Below are positions 40,201 to 45,900 of a stretch of DNA of 64,000 nucleotides, one piece after another (within the stretch, counting starts at the first letter, position 1; each line of letters starts with the position of its first letter). The stretch covers positions 1 through 64,000 of the forward strand of contig JACJZT010000004.1 of assembly GCA_020635455.1 (NCBI GenBank), given 5' to 3'. This DNA is from Flavobacteriales bacterium (GTDB lineage: Bacteria > Bacteroidota > Bacteroidia > NS11-12g > UBA9320). Made by a program: the position numbers and the translations under genes. Under the pieces are notes generated by a model that worked only from the letters and a program-made list of their open reading frames with translations, had not been told where the DNA came from and ran no database searches.

Positions 40201-42971
40201 ACCCGCTCAAACGGAACTTCCTGATTTTCGAAAGCCTCCATACTTGTTCTTTTTACCGACATTACCAAATCTATCAGGCGCATGGTTTCCCTGACTTCGG
40301 TCCTGAGAACGAGTGTATTTACAAAAAAACCGATCAGGTCTTCCAGGTCATTTTGCAATCTTCCGGCGATAGGTATTCCAATGCTAATATCGGATTGCTG
40401 ACTGTATCTGTACAAAATAGACTTAAAGGCAGCCAGAAAGGTCATAAAAAGAGTCACCCCGTTTTTTTGACTGAATACTTGAAGTTTCTCCAATAATTCA
40501 TTTGGAACTAATCCATTCTCAATGGCTCCCTTGGAAGTCCAAACCTGAGGCCTTTTAAAATCAAGAGGCAATAAAAGTGGAGTTGCACCCTGAAGTTTCG
40601 ATCTCCAGTATTTCAACTTTCGCTCAAGAACTTCTCCCTGAATATAACCTCTCTGCCAGATCGCAAAATCGGCATATTGTACTTTTAATTCCGGCAATTG
40701 AATTTCCCTGTTCTCAAGAAAAGCACTATAAAACTCAACCAATTCTTTTACAATAATCGACCTTGACCATCCATCAGACACAATGTGATGGTTAACCAGG
40801 ATCAAAATATGAACCTGTTCCTCCACCGGAATGATCTCTGCCCGAATATTCAGGTCCTTGTTCAGATCAAAAGGATTTGAAATGTATGAGTCGATGTGAG
40901 AAATCAGTTCATCATCCTCCAGCCCGAACATACCACCGGGTATCTTATCTAATTTGAAATTAACTTTGTCAAGAATTTTCTGATAAACTCCCTCATCCTC
41001 CTCAACAATTATGGTCCTGAGCACTTCATGACGTTCGATAACACTTGCGATAGCAGTTTCGAGGGCTTCAATGGATAAGGGGCCAACCAGTTTTAGTACC
41101 GAAGGTACATGATATTGAACCGAACCTTCCAGCTTATCTATAAACCATAACCTTTCCTGACTGAATGAAAGTGGAATTTTTACCGGTCTTTTATTTTTCT
41201 GAATAAAGCTCAGGATCTCATTTCCTTTGCTGTCTTCAATTCTTTCCTTTTGTAAAGAAATGGTTGGAAAATCAAAAATATCTCCGATCGGCATTTCCAC
41301 ATTAAAGGTTTTTCGAATTGCAGCTACGAGACGGATTGCAAGAAGAGAATGTCCTCCAAGTTCAAAAAAATTGTTATGGACTCCCACTTCATCCAGTTCC
41401 AGGATCTCTTTCCACAATTCTGCAAGTTGTTTTTCAAGCTCATCTTTCGGAAGCTCAATGGTTTGTGTTCTTTTTAATTCAATTTCAGGATCGGGCAGTG
41501 CCTTAACATCTACTTTTCCATTCTCAGTTAATTGAAACTTGTCAACAAAGATCCACTGTGCCGGAATCATGTAATCGGGCATTTTGGAATGAACCGCTTC
41601 CTGAAAGTCTTCTTTATTGAAATCTTTGTTGGTTTTGAGGTATGCAACGATCTTTTTATTTTTCTGATGATCATCGCGTGCAACCACAAACGATTGATCG
41701 ACCACTGGTATCGTATTTAAAACAGACTCTATTTCTCCGGGTTCGATTCTGTATCCGCGGATCTTTACCTGATTATCGACCCTTCCAATAAATTCCAAAT
41801 TCTTGTCAGGAAGGTATTTAACCAAATCACCGGTAGCATACATTCGGCCATCCGCAAAGTCAATAAAAGGGTTTGGTATAAACTTTTCAGCAGTTAAGGT
41901 TTCATTATTCAGATACCCCCTTGCCAGACCATCTCCACAAATATGCAACTGACCTGAAACTCCTAAAGGACAGAGTTCCAGATCAGGGGAAAGAACCAGT
42001 AATTTTGTATTGCCAATTGGTTTACCTATGGGAATATAGGTACCATAATTCGAGGCCGGATCAACGATATGAAGACATTTGCCAATGGTTGTTTCAGTTG
42101 GACCATAATGATTTACAATTACACAATCCGAACCGGATCTTGATATTTCTTCCACATAAACGGAAGGCAAACGATCACCTCCAAAAATGATCAACTTATT
42201 AGGTACCAACAGATTGTCTTCCATACTCAGAGCTTTCCAGTGAGAAGGAACTATTTTCACACAGTCAATTTTATGTGTGTTAAAATACTGATGCAGATCC
42301 TGAATGTTATTCAGAAGTTCATTTGTTAAAATATGTAAGGTCGCCCCATTTATCAGTGAAGAAAATACGGTTGTATATCCCAGATCCGCGGCTATGGTAG
42401 ATACGAGTGCATAAGATTTAATATTGCTCAGATCCAGTTTTTTATTCAGACCATCAAAATAGTCCGAAAGACATTTGTGCTCTATTTGAACCCCTTTAGG
42501 AAATCCGGTTGAACCTGAGGTAAACACAATATATGCAAGGTGACCTTCCTGAATGGATGTAGCCGGATTCAACTCCGAATATCCACTTAATTTATCAATT
42601 GCAATCCTTTCAATGCTGTTAGTGAATTTACCCTCGTAATCATCTTGAGAATGATGAATAAAAAAATCCGGATTTACAGAGGTTGCAAGCGATACAATCC
42701 TTTCTACAGGATTGTCGCGCGAAATTGGCACAAAAGCAGCGCCCGATTTTAAAATACCAAGTAGAGCGATGATGGTATATTCACTGTTTTCGATGCAAAA
42801 TGGAACAGGGCTTTCGGGCTTAATTCCCTTTGAAAGAAGGTAATTTGCCAGTTCATTGGCTCTAATGTTCAGTTCATTAAAGGTTATCGACCTGTCTTCA
42901 AAGATCAGAGCAATGGAATCCGGGTATTGTTCGGATATTTTTTCAAATTGTTCTACGATTCCTTTCTTCAT
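28254..42971 (-). CDS. NRPS-2: non-ribosomal peptide synthetase with embedded N-methyltransferase and FkbM methyltransferase
   Basis: 4,905 residues. Starts at ATG 42969-42971, directly after the NRPS-1 stop, and begins inside what is normally a C-A linker. Domains by rough residue: A 5-490, T 510-580, C 595-1030, A 1050-1945 with an N-methyltransferase inserted at about 1500-1890, T 1965-2035, C 2050-2490, A 2500-2980, T 3000-3070, E 3080-3520, C 3550-3995, A 4000-4805 with an FkbM-type methyltransferase at about 4455-4760, T 4815-4890. Predicted residues are Asp, N-Me-Ala, D-Ala and Thr (perhaps O-methylated). The first A-T pair has no C domain of its own and must use the C domain at the end of NRPS-1, in trans or by readthrough. 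The C-terminal tail after the last T is Gly/Ser-rich and ends GGQVIEI, a possible docking peptide. Most of this gene is sequence-unique, unlike its neighbours. Confidence 0.97.
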   Translation of the reverse strand: MKKGIVEQFEKISEQYPDSIALIFEDRSITFNELNIRANELANYLLSKGIKPESPVPFCIENSEYTIIALLGILKSGAAFVPISRDNPVERIVSLATSVNPDFFIHHSQDDYEGKFTNSIERIAIDKLSGYSELNPATSIQEGHLAYIVFTSGSTGFPKGVQIEHKCLSDYFDGLNKKLDLSNIKSYALVSTIAADLGYTTVFSSLINGATLHILTNELLNNIQDLHQYFNTHKIDCVKIVPSHWKALSMEDNLLVPNKLIIFGGDRLPSVYVEEISRSGSDCVIVNHYGPTETTIGKCLHIVDPASNYGTYIPIGKPIGNTKLLVLSPDLELCPLGVSGQLHICGDGLARGYLNNETLTAEKFIPNPFIDFADGRMYATGDLVKYLPDKNLEFIGRVDNQVKIRGYRIEPGEIESVLNTIPVVDQSFVVARDDHQKNKKIVAYLKTNKDFNKEDFQEAVHSKMPDYMIPAQWIFVDKFQLTENGKVDVKALPDPEIELKRTQTIELPKDELEKQLAELWKEILELDEVGVHNNFFELGGHSLLAIRLVAAIRKTFNVEMPIGDIFDFPTISLQKERIEDSKGNEILSFIQKNKRPVKIPLSFSQERLWFIDKLEGSVQYHVPSVLKLVGPLSIEALETAIASVIERHEVLRTIIVEEDEGVYQKILDKVNFKLDKIPGGMFGLEDDELISHIDSYISNPFDLNKDLNIRAEIIPVEEQVHILILVNHHIVSDGWSRSIIVKELVEFYSAFLENREIQLPELKVQYADFAIWQRGYIQGEVLERKLKYWRSKLQGATPLLLPLDFKRPQVWTSKGAIENGLVPNELLEKLQVFSQKNGVTLFMTFLAAFKSILYRYSQQSDISIGIPIAGRLQNDLEDLIGFFVNTLVLRTEVRETMRLIDLVMSVKRTSMEAFENQEVPFERVVEELVSTRDISRNPLFQVMFTMLNTPEIPEIHVNQLNITSFRPKKETSKFDLQGFAVKSRDGFNLSFEYNTDLFKPETVRQMLSQFILVLENMVSNSSQKIVDLDLTTSEERNLLKQFECGPVLKIPFTSVVELFEKNAADFPETTAFYFENTKISYGELNKRSNKIARYLVKQGVRTGSIVAVCVPRSIEMAVAVLSVLKAGAAYLPLDPEYPEERIRYMLKETEADYALGVQKTFELISGKVSHYIDLQTPDDELEKQSVKNLNLGIKGEDLAYLIFTSGSTGNPKGVMVEHRNTANLINWCMSEFSGDSFDLLYSATSLNFDISVFEIFYPLSLGKSIRILENGLQVQHYISKDKNILLNTVPSLVENLLKEKVNLDHISVLNMAGEPINNFILQNLDFKDKVVRNLYGPTETTTYSTCTKIEKDDFVTIGKPIANTTILILNKQGKVASLGVPGEICIGGKGVTRGYLKNPELTSERFIANPVTGDLSDRFYRTGDLGRWLKDGTIDFMGRMDDQVKVRGYRIELGEVENQLNHLDSIDSSCAVVKKAADGLAVLESYVIPNPKYLVSLEKELYLEQVKNWTEIYESEYSNTDQSKDLNTEFNYVSWKDSFTGEPVPEEQMKAWINDVRDRLLEISPRRVLEIGCGTGMVFFAIEKNLQQYYGTDISGKSIGQLKEHLKHNRKEPNAFFRVAAAHELNTTDYENIDTIILNSVIQYFPGEKYLDDVLKNCFEIIGNNKGQIVLGDVRDRELLNLFKARLELDKLHHSTSLRDFQWETDQSVLKEEELCLSYEYFYSLKSKYSQIDHIDIQWSRSEYINEMSLYRYSVVLFVNHEDADIYTPGWIDWNESGTIQSCIETLNSGANELAVRSIRNPRLWKEHQLLNELSQSSGTVRDLKNAIEYPSEEYQSVAELFELAHKTGYSYKIYKTGSPFQANVLFERSSVKRIVKGNPEKNIKSGNKRFSNFPLMGEIGFRLQVEVLENLKRKLPAYMIPSYLRVLEKFPLTPNGKVDRKFLSRQEDKISSNRLNFKLPESDTEKALSEIWKQLLKNDSIGVYDNFFQSGGHSLLAIRVISAIRSRLKTELEIKDLFLNPTISLLASYIDQNTSRSELLPQILKIKDRPEFIPMSFSQERLWFIDKIEGSLPYHIPSVLSIHGNLDINSLESSFKLLLKRHEALRTVFIEVDGKGYQKIQTENNWKLIITEGNKEFDVEARVKSSVNLPFNLAEDFMLRAELIRKSPKDFVLIMTIHHIASDGWSVSILVNELVNFYNSFSEGVKPKLKPLEIQYSDYAIWQRKYLKDAVLEKKLKYWEEKLKDVEPLELPTDHTRPGILSERGSSVSFEIDSKTSSGLKRVSDTFQATMFMSLLAAFKLLLNKYTGQDDICIGTPTAGRQQVAVEGLIGYFINTLALRTKINTDDSFIELLESVKQTTLDAYSNQEVPFEKVIDVTVRHRDLGRSPLFQVMFVYQNTPEVPDIELKGLKTKIVPSGQEVTKFELTLTMVETRKGIKGSVQYSTDLFNELTIIRLCSRFEELLKQIAENPQRKLTQLSFIDSAENKLLKSFNQTSRSYPVGKSILDLLRPHSSLNSTALIDGAKTIDYPELHKRSDQLAHYLLKSGVQKEEMIPVCMERSIDLVVSILAILKTGAAYVPIEPVYPTDRIQFILKDTGARFILCSETFDHEISNKVKRITPGIALKEYTKQEYGRSPVIEIQPSNLAYVIYTSGSTGMPKAVMIEHRNTVSFIHWCQSEFKDSDFELVYSVTSFCFDLSVFEILYPLSIGKPIRILESGLFVNEYLSADRKILLNCVPSLIETLVREKTDLSSVSVLNMAGEPISDVVLAGIDPDLMEVRNLYGPTEDTTYSTVHRIRKNIPVNIGRPIHNTRVYVLDKDHNPLPIGIPGEIALAGSGVARGYLNQMELTRTKFIVNTFIENSEKPIYLTGDIGKWNEDGSLEYSGRLDDQVKISGYRVEPGEIETVITQSGLLKQVVVKAAKDSNGKQYLAAFYISSTDRKEEVQAYLLNRLPSYMVPSVWVRLDAFPLTPNGKIDKKGLKVSFDSKTGKKDSVKPQNEVQQKLTEIWQDLLGVQSIGIHSNFFELGGDSILSIQLVSRCRKLGYSLRPKDIFTHQTIEKLSQLIDQNKSLEYLGEQGYLEGEVGLLPIQQWYLKFNPEKVSHFNQSVILKLNKKVSLGHLRSAFQKIAERHDALRMRFEFNDNSWSQYYGNGEIAVYEEDLTGSTDLKKQIRDVSNSYQQSLSITDGIVAKVVFFRTPAKDRHNRLVIIVHHLVVDGVSWRILLEDLEQILDHEINNISFKPSLKSFSLRNWYSYLEEYSRKDSTLEQLDYWKNISGKYKPFPKRNEKKGRYKDMDVKDLSISKELTSHILYDIAKVYNTEINDVLLCALALTLAEWSGLEDIVIGLEGHGREELHKQVDVSSTIGWFTSLYPVLLNLSNLENPGEKIKSVKEQLRSVPDKGMGYGVLKCIAKSNQLKGRDPWDIVFNYLGQLDNVTDKSSWFSPTDEAAGLAVSPENRLMQKMSVNCHVKKGSLKIKWSYDKTCIDGEEILSLLNSYQNNLGYIVEHCLITPGPNFTPSDFGLEKEIKYKELDKFLNRPYKTGPLRNELQSMYRLSALQEGMLFHHLYQSDTGNYIEQFSASLQGLDLKIFEECWNLVLQKHSILRSAFFVNELKVPVQVVLAKVKIPFVEIDYTSLTRQERERSIEAFKIDEKKRGFKIEESPLMRISLLKISKTEHVMIWTSHHMLIDGWSLQIIMDEFLNLYETLSKGLKAPMIKEDQYEDYIRFIEKLPKRESLNFWDSYLKNLEGPTLLPFIRKSNERNKGEGIFKTLNLEINKKVNEKITEFVKRNNLTSNTLIQGVWANLLHTYTRSEAISYGVVVSGRPAELNNVENKVGLFINTLPLFSSKTHNHNIVEWLRGIQEGQVSSREYQYSSLSVIQNKIGIEGDLFDSILVFENYPINKIIGSKKWKLEIKGVEVSEQANYPLTIMVVGTDQLMVKFLYNSSVLDDFYMKNIVVHFEKALEQFLELEFIDDVELIGSGEKEILESFNTNSVKYPEEKTLIDLFEEQALLHPDRIAVSFKDINLSYAELKERSDKLAHYLIRLNVKNEDIIPVCLNRSPEMIISLLGVMKSGAAYLPIDPENPLDRLQFMLKDSKAKWVVCSGKTSKLIASTETTKVNIDLVLKEKNAASDQISVNLKPEQLAYIIYTSGSTGKPKGAMVEHRNVVRLFKNETPLFDFNEKDVWCLFHSFSFDFSVWEIFGALLFGGKLVIVPNNVTINIGAFAKLLVMEEVTVLNQTPSAFYALQDYFKLHDLENSVRYLIFGGESLEIKKLHFWHERYPETKLINMYGITETTVHVTHLEIQKSNIESDVRNIGKPIPTLQVNIFGKKNELLPVGVYGEIYVGGAGVARGYLNRKELTAEKFINIDKKGRTDHKMYRSGDLARWLPDGNLEFLGRADDQVKIRGFRIEPGEIEKIIESHKFVRKCKILSHKVDDGTDDRIDAFIVPNERKFPLFSEFLKLAEKDPELAEKLRILNNGLPVFGDNQNEIDFLYKEIFAERNYDKIDFELNQESIVFDVGANLGFFMIYLNQKYPGITVYAFEPLPEVYRNLNANRKLYDVKGQDFQLALLDEEKEIEFTYYPQLSILSGIEGDKNEVKNTVRDFILSQEEKISAKDAEALVEAKLNSVQLKCDAQTLSNILALEEIPKIDLLKIDVENSEHLVLKGIEGSDWNKINNLIIEVHDIEDRLIKIKENLEKRGFFTHIEKENLLSEGKLLYNIYASRKELIFSEKQTTGKKYEVWINKEKLQNELIELSKEKLPEYMIPGRFFLTSAFPLTLNGKLDKKKLLTSTAYQTQNDDFVSPVTETEIRMSEIWKKLLQTERISIHDNFFMIGGHSITSMRLMTSIEEEFGLTVPVKVIFQFSTIESLSQYIDLNSDTGSGSSEPKGGQVIEI
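28310..32330 (-). other. NRPS-2 module b4: C(DCL)-A(FkbM)-T, predicted Thr, possibly O-methyl-Thr
   Basis: The C domain opens LSALQEGMLFHH and has HHMLIDGWS, a DCL type after the b3 epimerase. The A domain reads FDFSVWE, N278, I299, G301, NMYGITETTVH: DFWNIGMVHK, the classical Thr code in all ten positions. An FkbM-type methyltransferase sits between A8 and A10. The T domain is FMIGGHS and is the last domain of the protein. Confidence 0.87.
28700..29610 (-). other. Embedded FkbM-family methyltransferase in the Thr adenylation domain
   Basis: About 300 residues inserted between A8 and A10. Motifs visible: SIVFDVGANLGFF (SAM binding), VYAFEPLPEVYRNL, IDLLKIDVENSEHLVLKGI and NNLIIEVHD, all characteristic of FkbM methyltransferases, a family that mostly O-methylates. 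Next to a Thr-type pocket this suggests methylation of the Thr hydroxyl; the regiochemistry is inferred, not seen. Confidence 0.83.
32420..36830 (-). other. NRPS-2 module b3: C-A-T-E, predicted D-Ala
   Basis: C domain HHIASDGWS. The A domain reads FDLSVFE, N278, N299, A301, NLYGPTEDTTY: DLFNNALTYK, Ala. T domain ELGGDS. The E domain (about 33730-32420) has HHLVVDGVSW. The sequence is unique to this gene although its specificity equals that of module a3. Confidence 0.87.
36870..41190 (-). other. NRPS-2 module b2: C-A(nMT)-T, predicted N-methyl-Ala
   Basis: C domain HHIVSDGWS. The A domain reads FDISVFE, N278, N299, A301, NLYGPTETTTY: DIFNNALTYK, close to the Ala code DLFNNALTYK. A methyltransferase interrupts the A domain between motifs A8 and A10. 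The T domain has SGGHS in place of LGGHS, with the carrier Ser intact. Confidence 0.82.
37290..38480 (-). other. Embedded N-methyltransferase domain in module b2
   Basis: About 400 residues inserted between A8 and A10. It carries the SAM-binding motif VLEIGCGTGMVFF, followed by YYGTDIS, ILNSVIQYFP and the closing SLYRYSVVLFV, a pattern typical of NRPS N-methyltransferases. It is expected to methylate the alpha-amino group of the Ala loaded on the adjacent T domain before condensation. Confidence 0.85.
41230..42960 (-). other. NRPS-2 module b1: A-T without its own C domain, predicted Asp
   Basis: The A domain reads AADLGYT at A4, K278 in CVKIVPSHW, I299, G301, NHYGPTETTIG: DLTKIGHIGK, Asp type. 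T domain with ELGGHS and the IGDIFDFPT stretch shared by Asp modules. The missing C domain is the last domain of NRPS-1. Confidence 0.88.
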
Positions 42972-42990
42972 TTATTCCGTTTCGAGATCC
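42954..42990 (-). other. In-frame TAA-ATG junction between NRPS-1 and NRPS-2
   Basis: The stop of NRPS-1 (42972-42974) is followed with no spacer by the ATG of NRPS-2 (42969-42971), in the same reading frame. From the EEQ motif at the end of C to the VEQFE/VELFE motif at the start of A, the number of codons, counting the stop, equals that of intact C-A linkers elsewhere in the locus; the stop takes the place of the Pro in YPKDKT. There is no strong ribosome-binding site, only A-rich sequence, so coupled re-initiation is the simplest way to make NRPS-2. Confidence 0.85.
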
Positions 42991-45900
42991 ATCATATCGT
43001 CCAATAATTTCATTTGCTCTTCTTTGGTCAGCATTTGCAATACACCAATGCGTTGATCCGCATTTTTTAATACCGAACGCAACAACATTTTATAATGTCC
43101 AACCATTCGTTCAATGGTTTCCTTTTTAAATAGATTCCTTGCATAATGCACCGATCCTCTGATACCGTTTTCATTTTCATTAAGGAAAAAAGTAAGGTCA
43201 AATTTAACCTTGTCGATCTCATTTTCCAGCGCTTTTATTTCCATGCCTGATATGCTTACGGTTTCAACTTCTGGTGTGTTGTTTAACACAAGCATAACCT
43301 GAAATACAGGACTAATGTTTGGTTTTCTGTCCTTAACAACTGTTTCAACCACTCTTTCAAACGGAACATCCTGATTTTTTAAGGCTTCGATTGTTTTTTC
43401 CCTAACTTTTTTAAGAAGGTCTGTAAAAGATACATCTTTTGAAAATTCATTTCGTATTGCAATGGTATTGACAAAAAAGCCGATCATATTATTAAGTTCA
43501 TTCCTCGCTCTACGTGCAACGGAAGTTCCAATACAAAGATCTGTTTGAGAAGTATATCGGTATAACAAAACTTTAAAAACAGCCTGCATCAAGATATATA
43601 AAGAAACAGATTGTGATTTGGCAAACAGATTCAGAGAATCGCTCAGTTCCTTTTCAATGTTGAATTCAAGCTTACTTCCTTCTAGATTATCGCTTTTGGG
43701 CCTTTCAAAATCCGTGTTAAGGTTCAATATTGGAACGTTCTCTAAAGCATGGATCCAATAATTAAGTTTTTCTTCAATGTTATTTTGATCGAAAACTTTT
43801 CTTTGCCAGATCGAATAATCAGCATACTGAACAGGCAGGTCTTCACGATTGTAAGAAATACTTTCGGTAAGGTATTTATAATTCTCAACGATTTCCTTTA
43901 CCATGATCGAATTGGACCATGCGTCGGAGGCCATGTGATGCAATACAAAGATCAGCAAATGTTCATCCGGTTTTAACATGATTAGTTTTGCTCTGAGCAG
44001 AACATCCTTTTTAAGATCAAAAGGCATGTTAATGTATTCATACAATTTTTGTTGCAAAAACTCCTTTCTGCCGTATCCATCTTCTTGCTCAAATTCAAGC
44101 TCCCAATTAAATTCTGACATAGGCATTTGATACGTATTACCATCTTTTAGATAAAATATGGTTCTAAGCGATTCGTGCCTATGTATTACCATTGCGATGG
44201 ACTTTTCAAGCGCAACACGGTTAAGTTCACCTTTTAATTCTAATACAGAAGGAATGTGATAATTAACCGAACCATCCCTTTCGTGTATAAACCACAGACG
44301 TTCCTGGTTAAACGAGAGTGGAATGTTTTCAGGATAAGGATATTTAATAATTGGAGGCAGGATGTTTTGATCGTCGGTTTGCAATCGTTCCCTCAAGGTT
44401 TTGATCGTTGGATAATCAAAAATATCACCGATTGGGATTTCTTGCTTAAAGGTTTTACGTATCTCGGAAATCAATCTGATGGCGAGAAGGGAATGTCCAC
44501 CGAGTTCAAAAAAGTCATCTTCAATTCCTATAGCATCCACTTCAAGAATTCCCTTCCATATCTCTATAAGTTTTGAACTTATTTCATCCTCAACGTGAGT
44601 ATCTTCCTTTTCTTTTTCTGTAATACTTTCGGGAAGTGGTAATTTATTTTTTGCTACTTTACCATTTGAGGTCAATGGAATTGAATCCATTTTGATCCAT
44701 ATACCCGGAACCATATATTCAGGAATTTTTTCTAAAAGTTTTGCTTTGAGGATGGATGGTTCAATTTCGTTTGAAGCGGTATAATAAGCCGTCAAACGAA
44801 TATTTTCGGACGCATCCTTGTTCACTGCAACCACTGCCTGAATAACGTTATCAATGCTTTCAATGTTCCTTTCAATTTCATCCAATTCAACCCTGTAGCC
44901 CCTGATTTTTACCTGTTCATCCTTTCTACCAATAAACTCCACATTTCCATCCATCAAATACCTGACCTTATCGCCGGTTGCATAAAGCCTTAATTTCCGG
45001 TTTGCACTCTTAAATTGAATGAACTTGCTATTTGTTAGCTCAGGGTTATTTAAATAGCCTTTGGCAACACCAGCCCCCCCGATGTAAAGATCTCCGGGAA
45101 CTCCCATAGGACAAGGATTTAAACGCTGATCTAAAATGAATATTTGTGTATTGGAAAAAGGTTTTCCTATTGGTACAGAATTTATAAAAGTGTCATCACT
45201 TCCAACTTTGTAGATCAATTTCCCGATGGTTGTTTCGGTTGGACCGTAATGATTAAAGACACTTCCTTTGTACTTTGAATTTCTTATGGTTTTAATAAGA
45301 TCAGGTTTCAATAATTCCCCACCAAATATTATGGCTTTTTCAGGTAAAAATTCCACCGAATTCCCCTGAAGTGCCTTCCAATGAGAAGGAGTTATTTTTA
45401 TACAGTCAATTTTATGTCCTGAAAAATAATCTGCGATGTATTCACTATGGCTTATCTGTTGTTTATCAAAAATATGAAGTTCAGCACCTTTAATTAAAGA
45501 TGGAAATAAGGCCGTATTACCAAGATCGGTAGTAAAATGAGAAAACATTGCAAAGGATCCTGAATCTTCGACCTCTTTGATCTGCAAAATTCCGGAAACA
45601 TAATCAAGCAGGTTAAGGTTATCAATCAGTACTCCCTTGGGTTCACCGGTAGTTCCTGATGTGTATATCACGTATACAGGATCGGATGGCTTGACCTCAA
45701 TTTCCGGATTGGAATAGGATTTTTCCTGTGTTTCATTCACCAGATCTGATGAAATACAATTAAAGCCTTGCAACTCTTGTTGAAAGGATTCAGGACAAAG
45801 TATTATTGAGGAAGCTGTATCTTTGATAAGAAATCGAATCCTGTCCATTGGATATTCAATATCGATAGGGGCATAGGCGGCCCCACATTTCAAAATTGCC

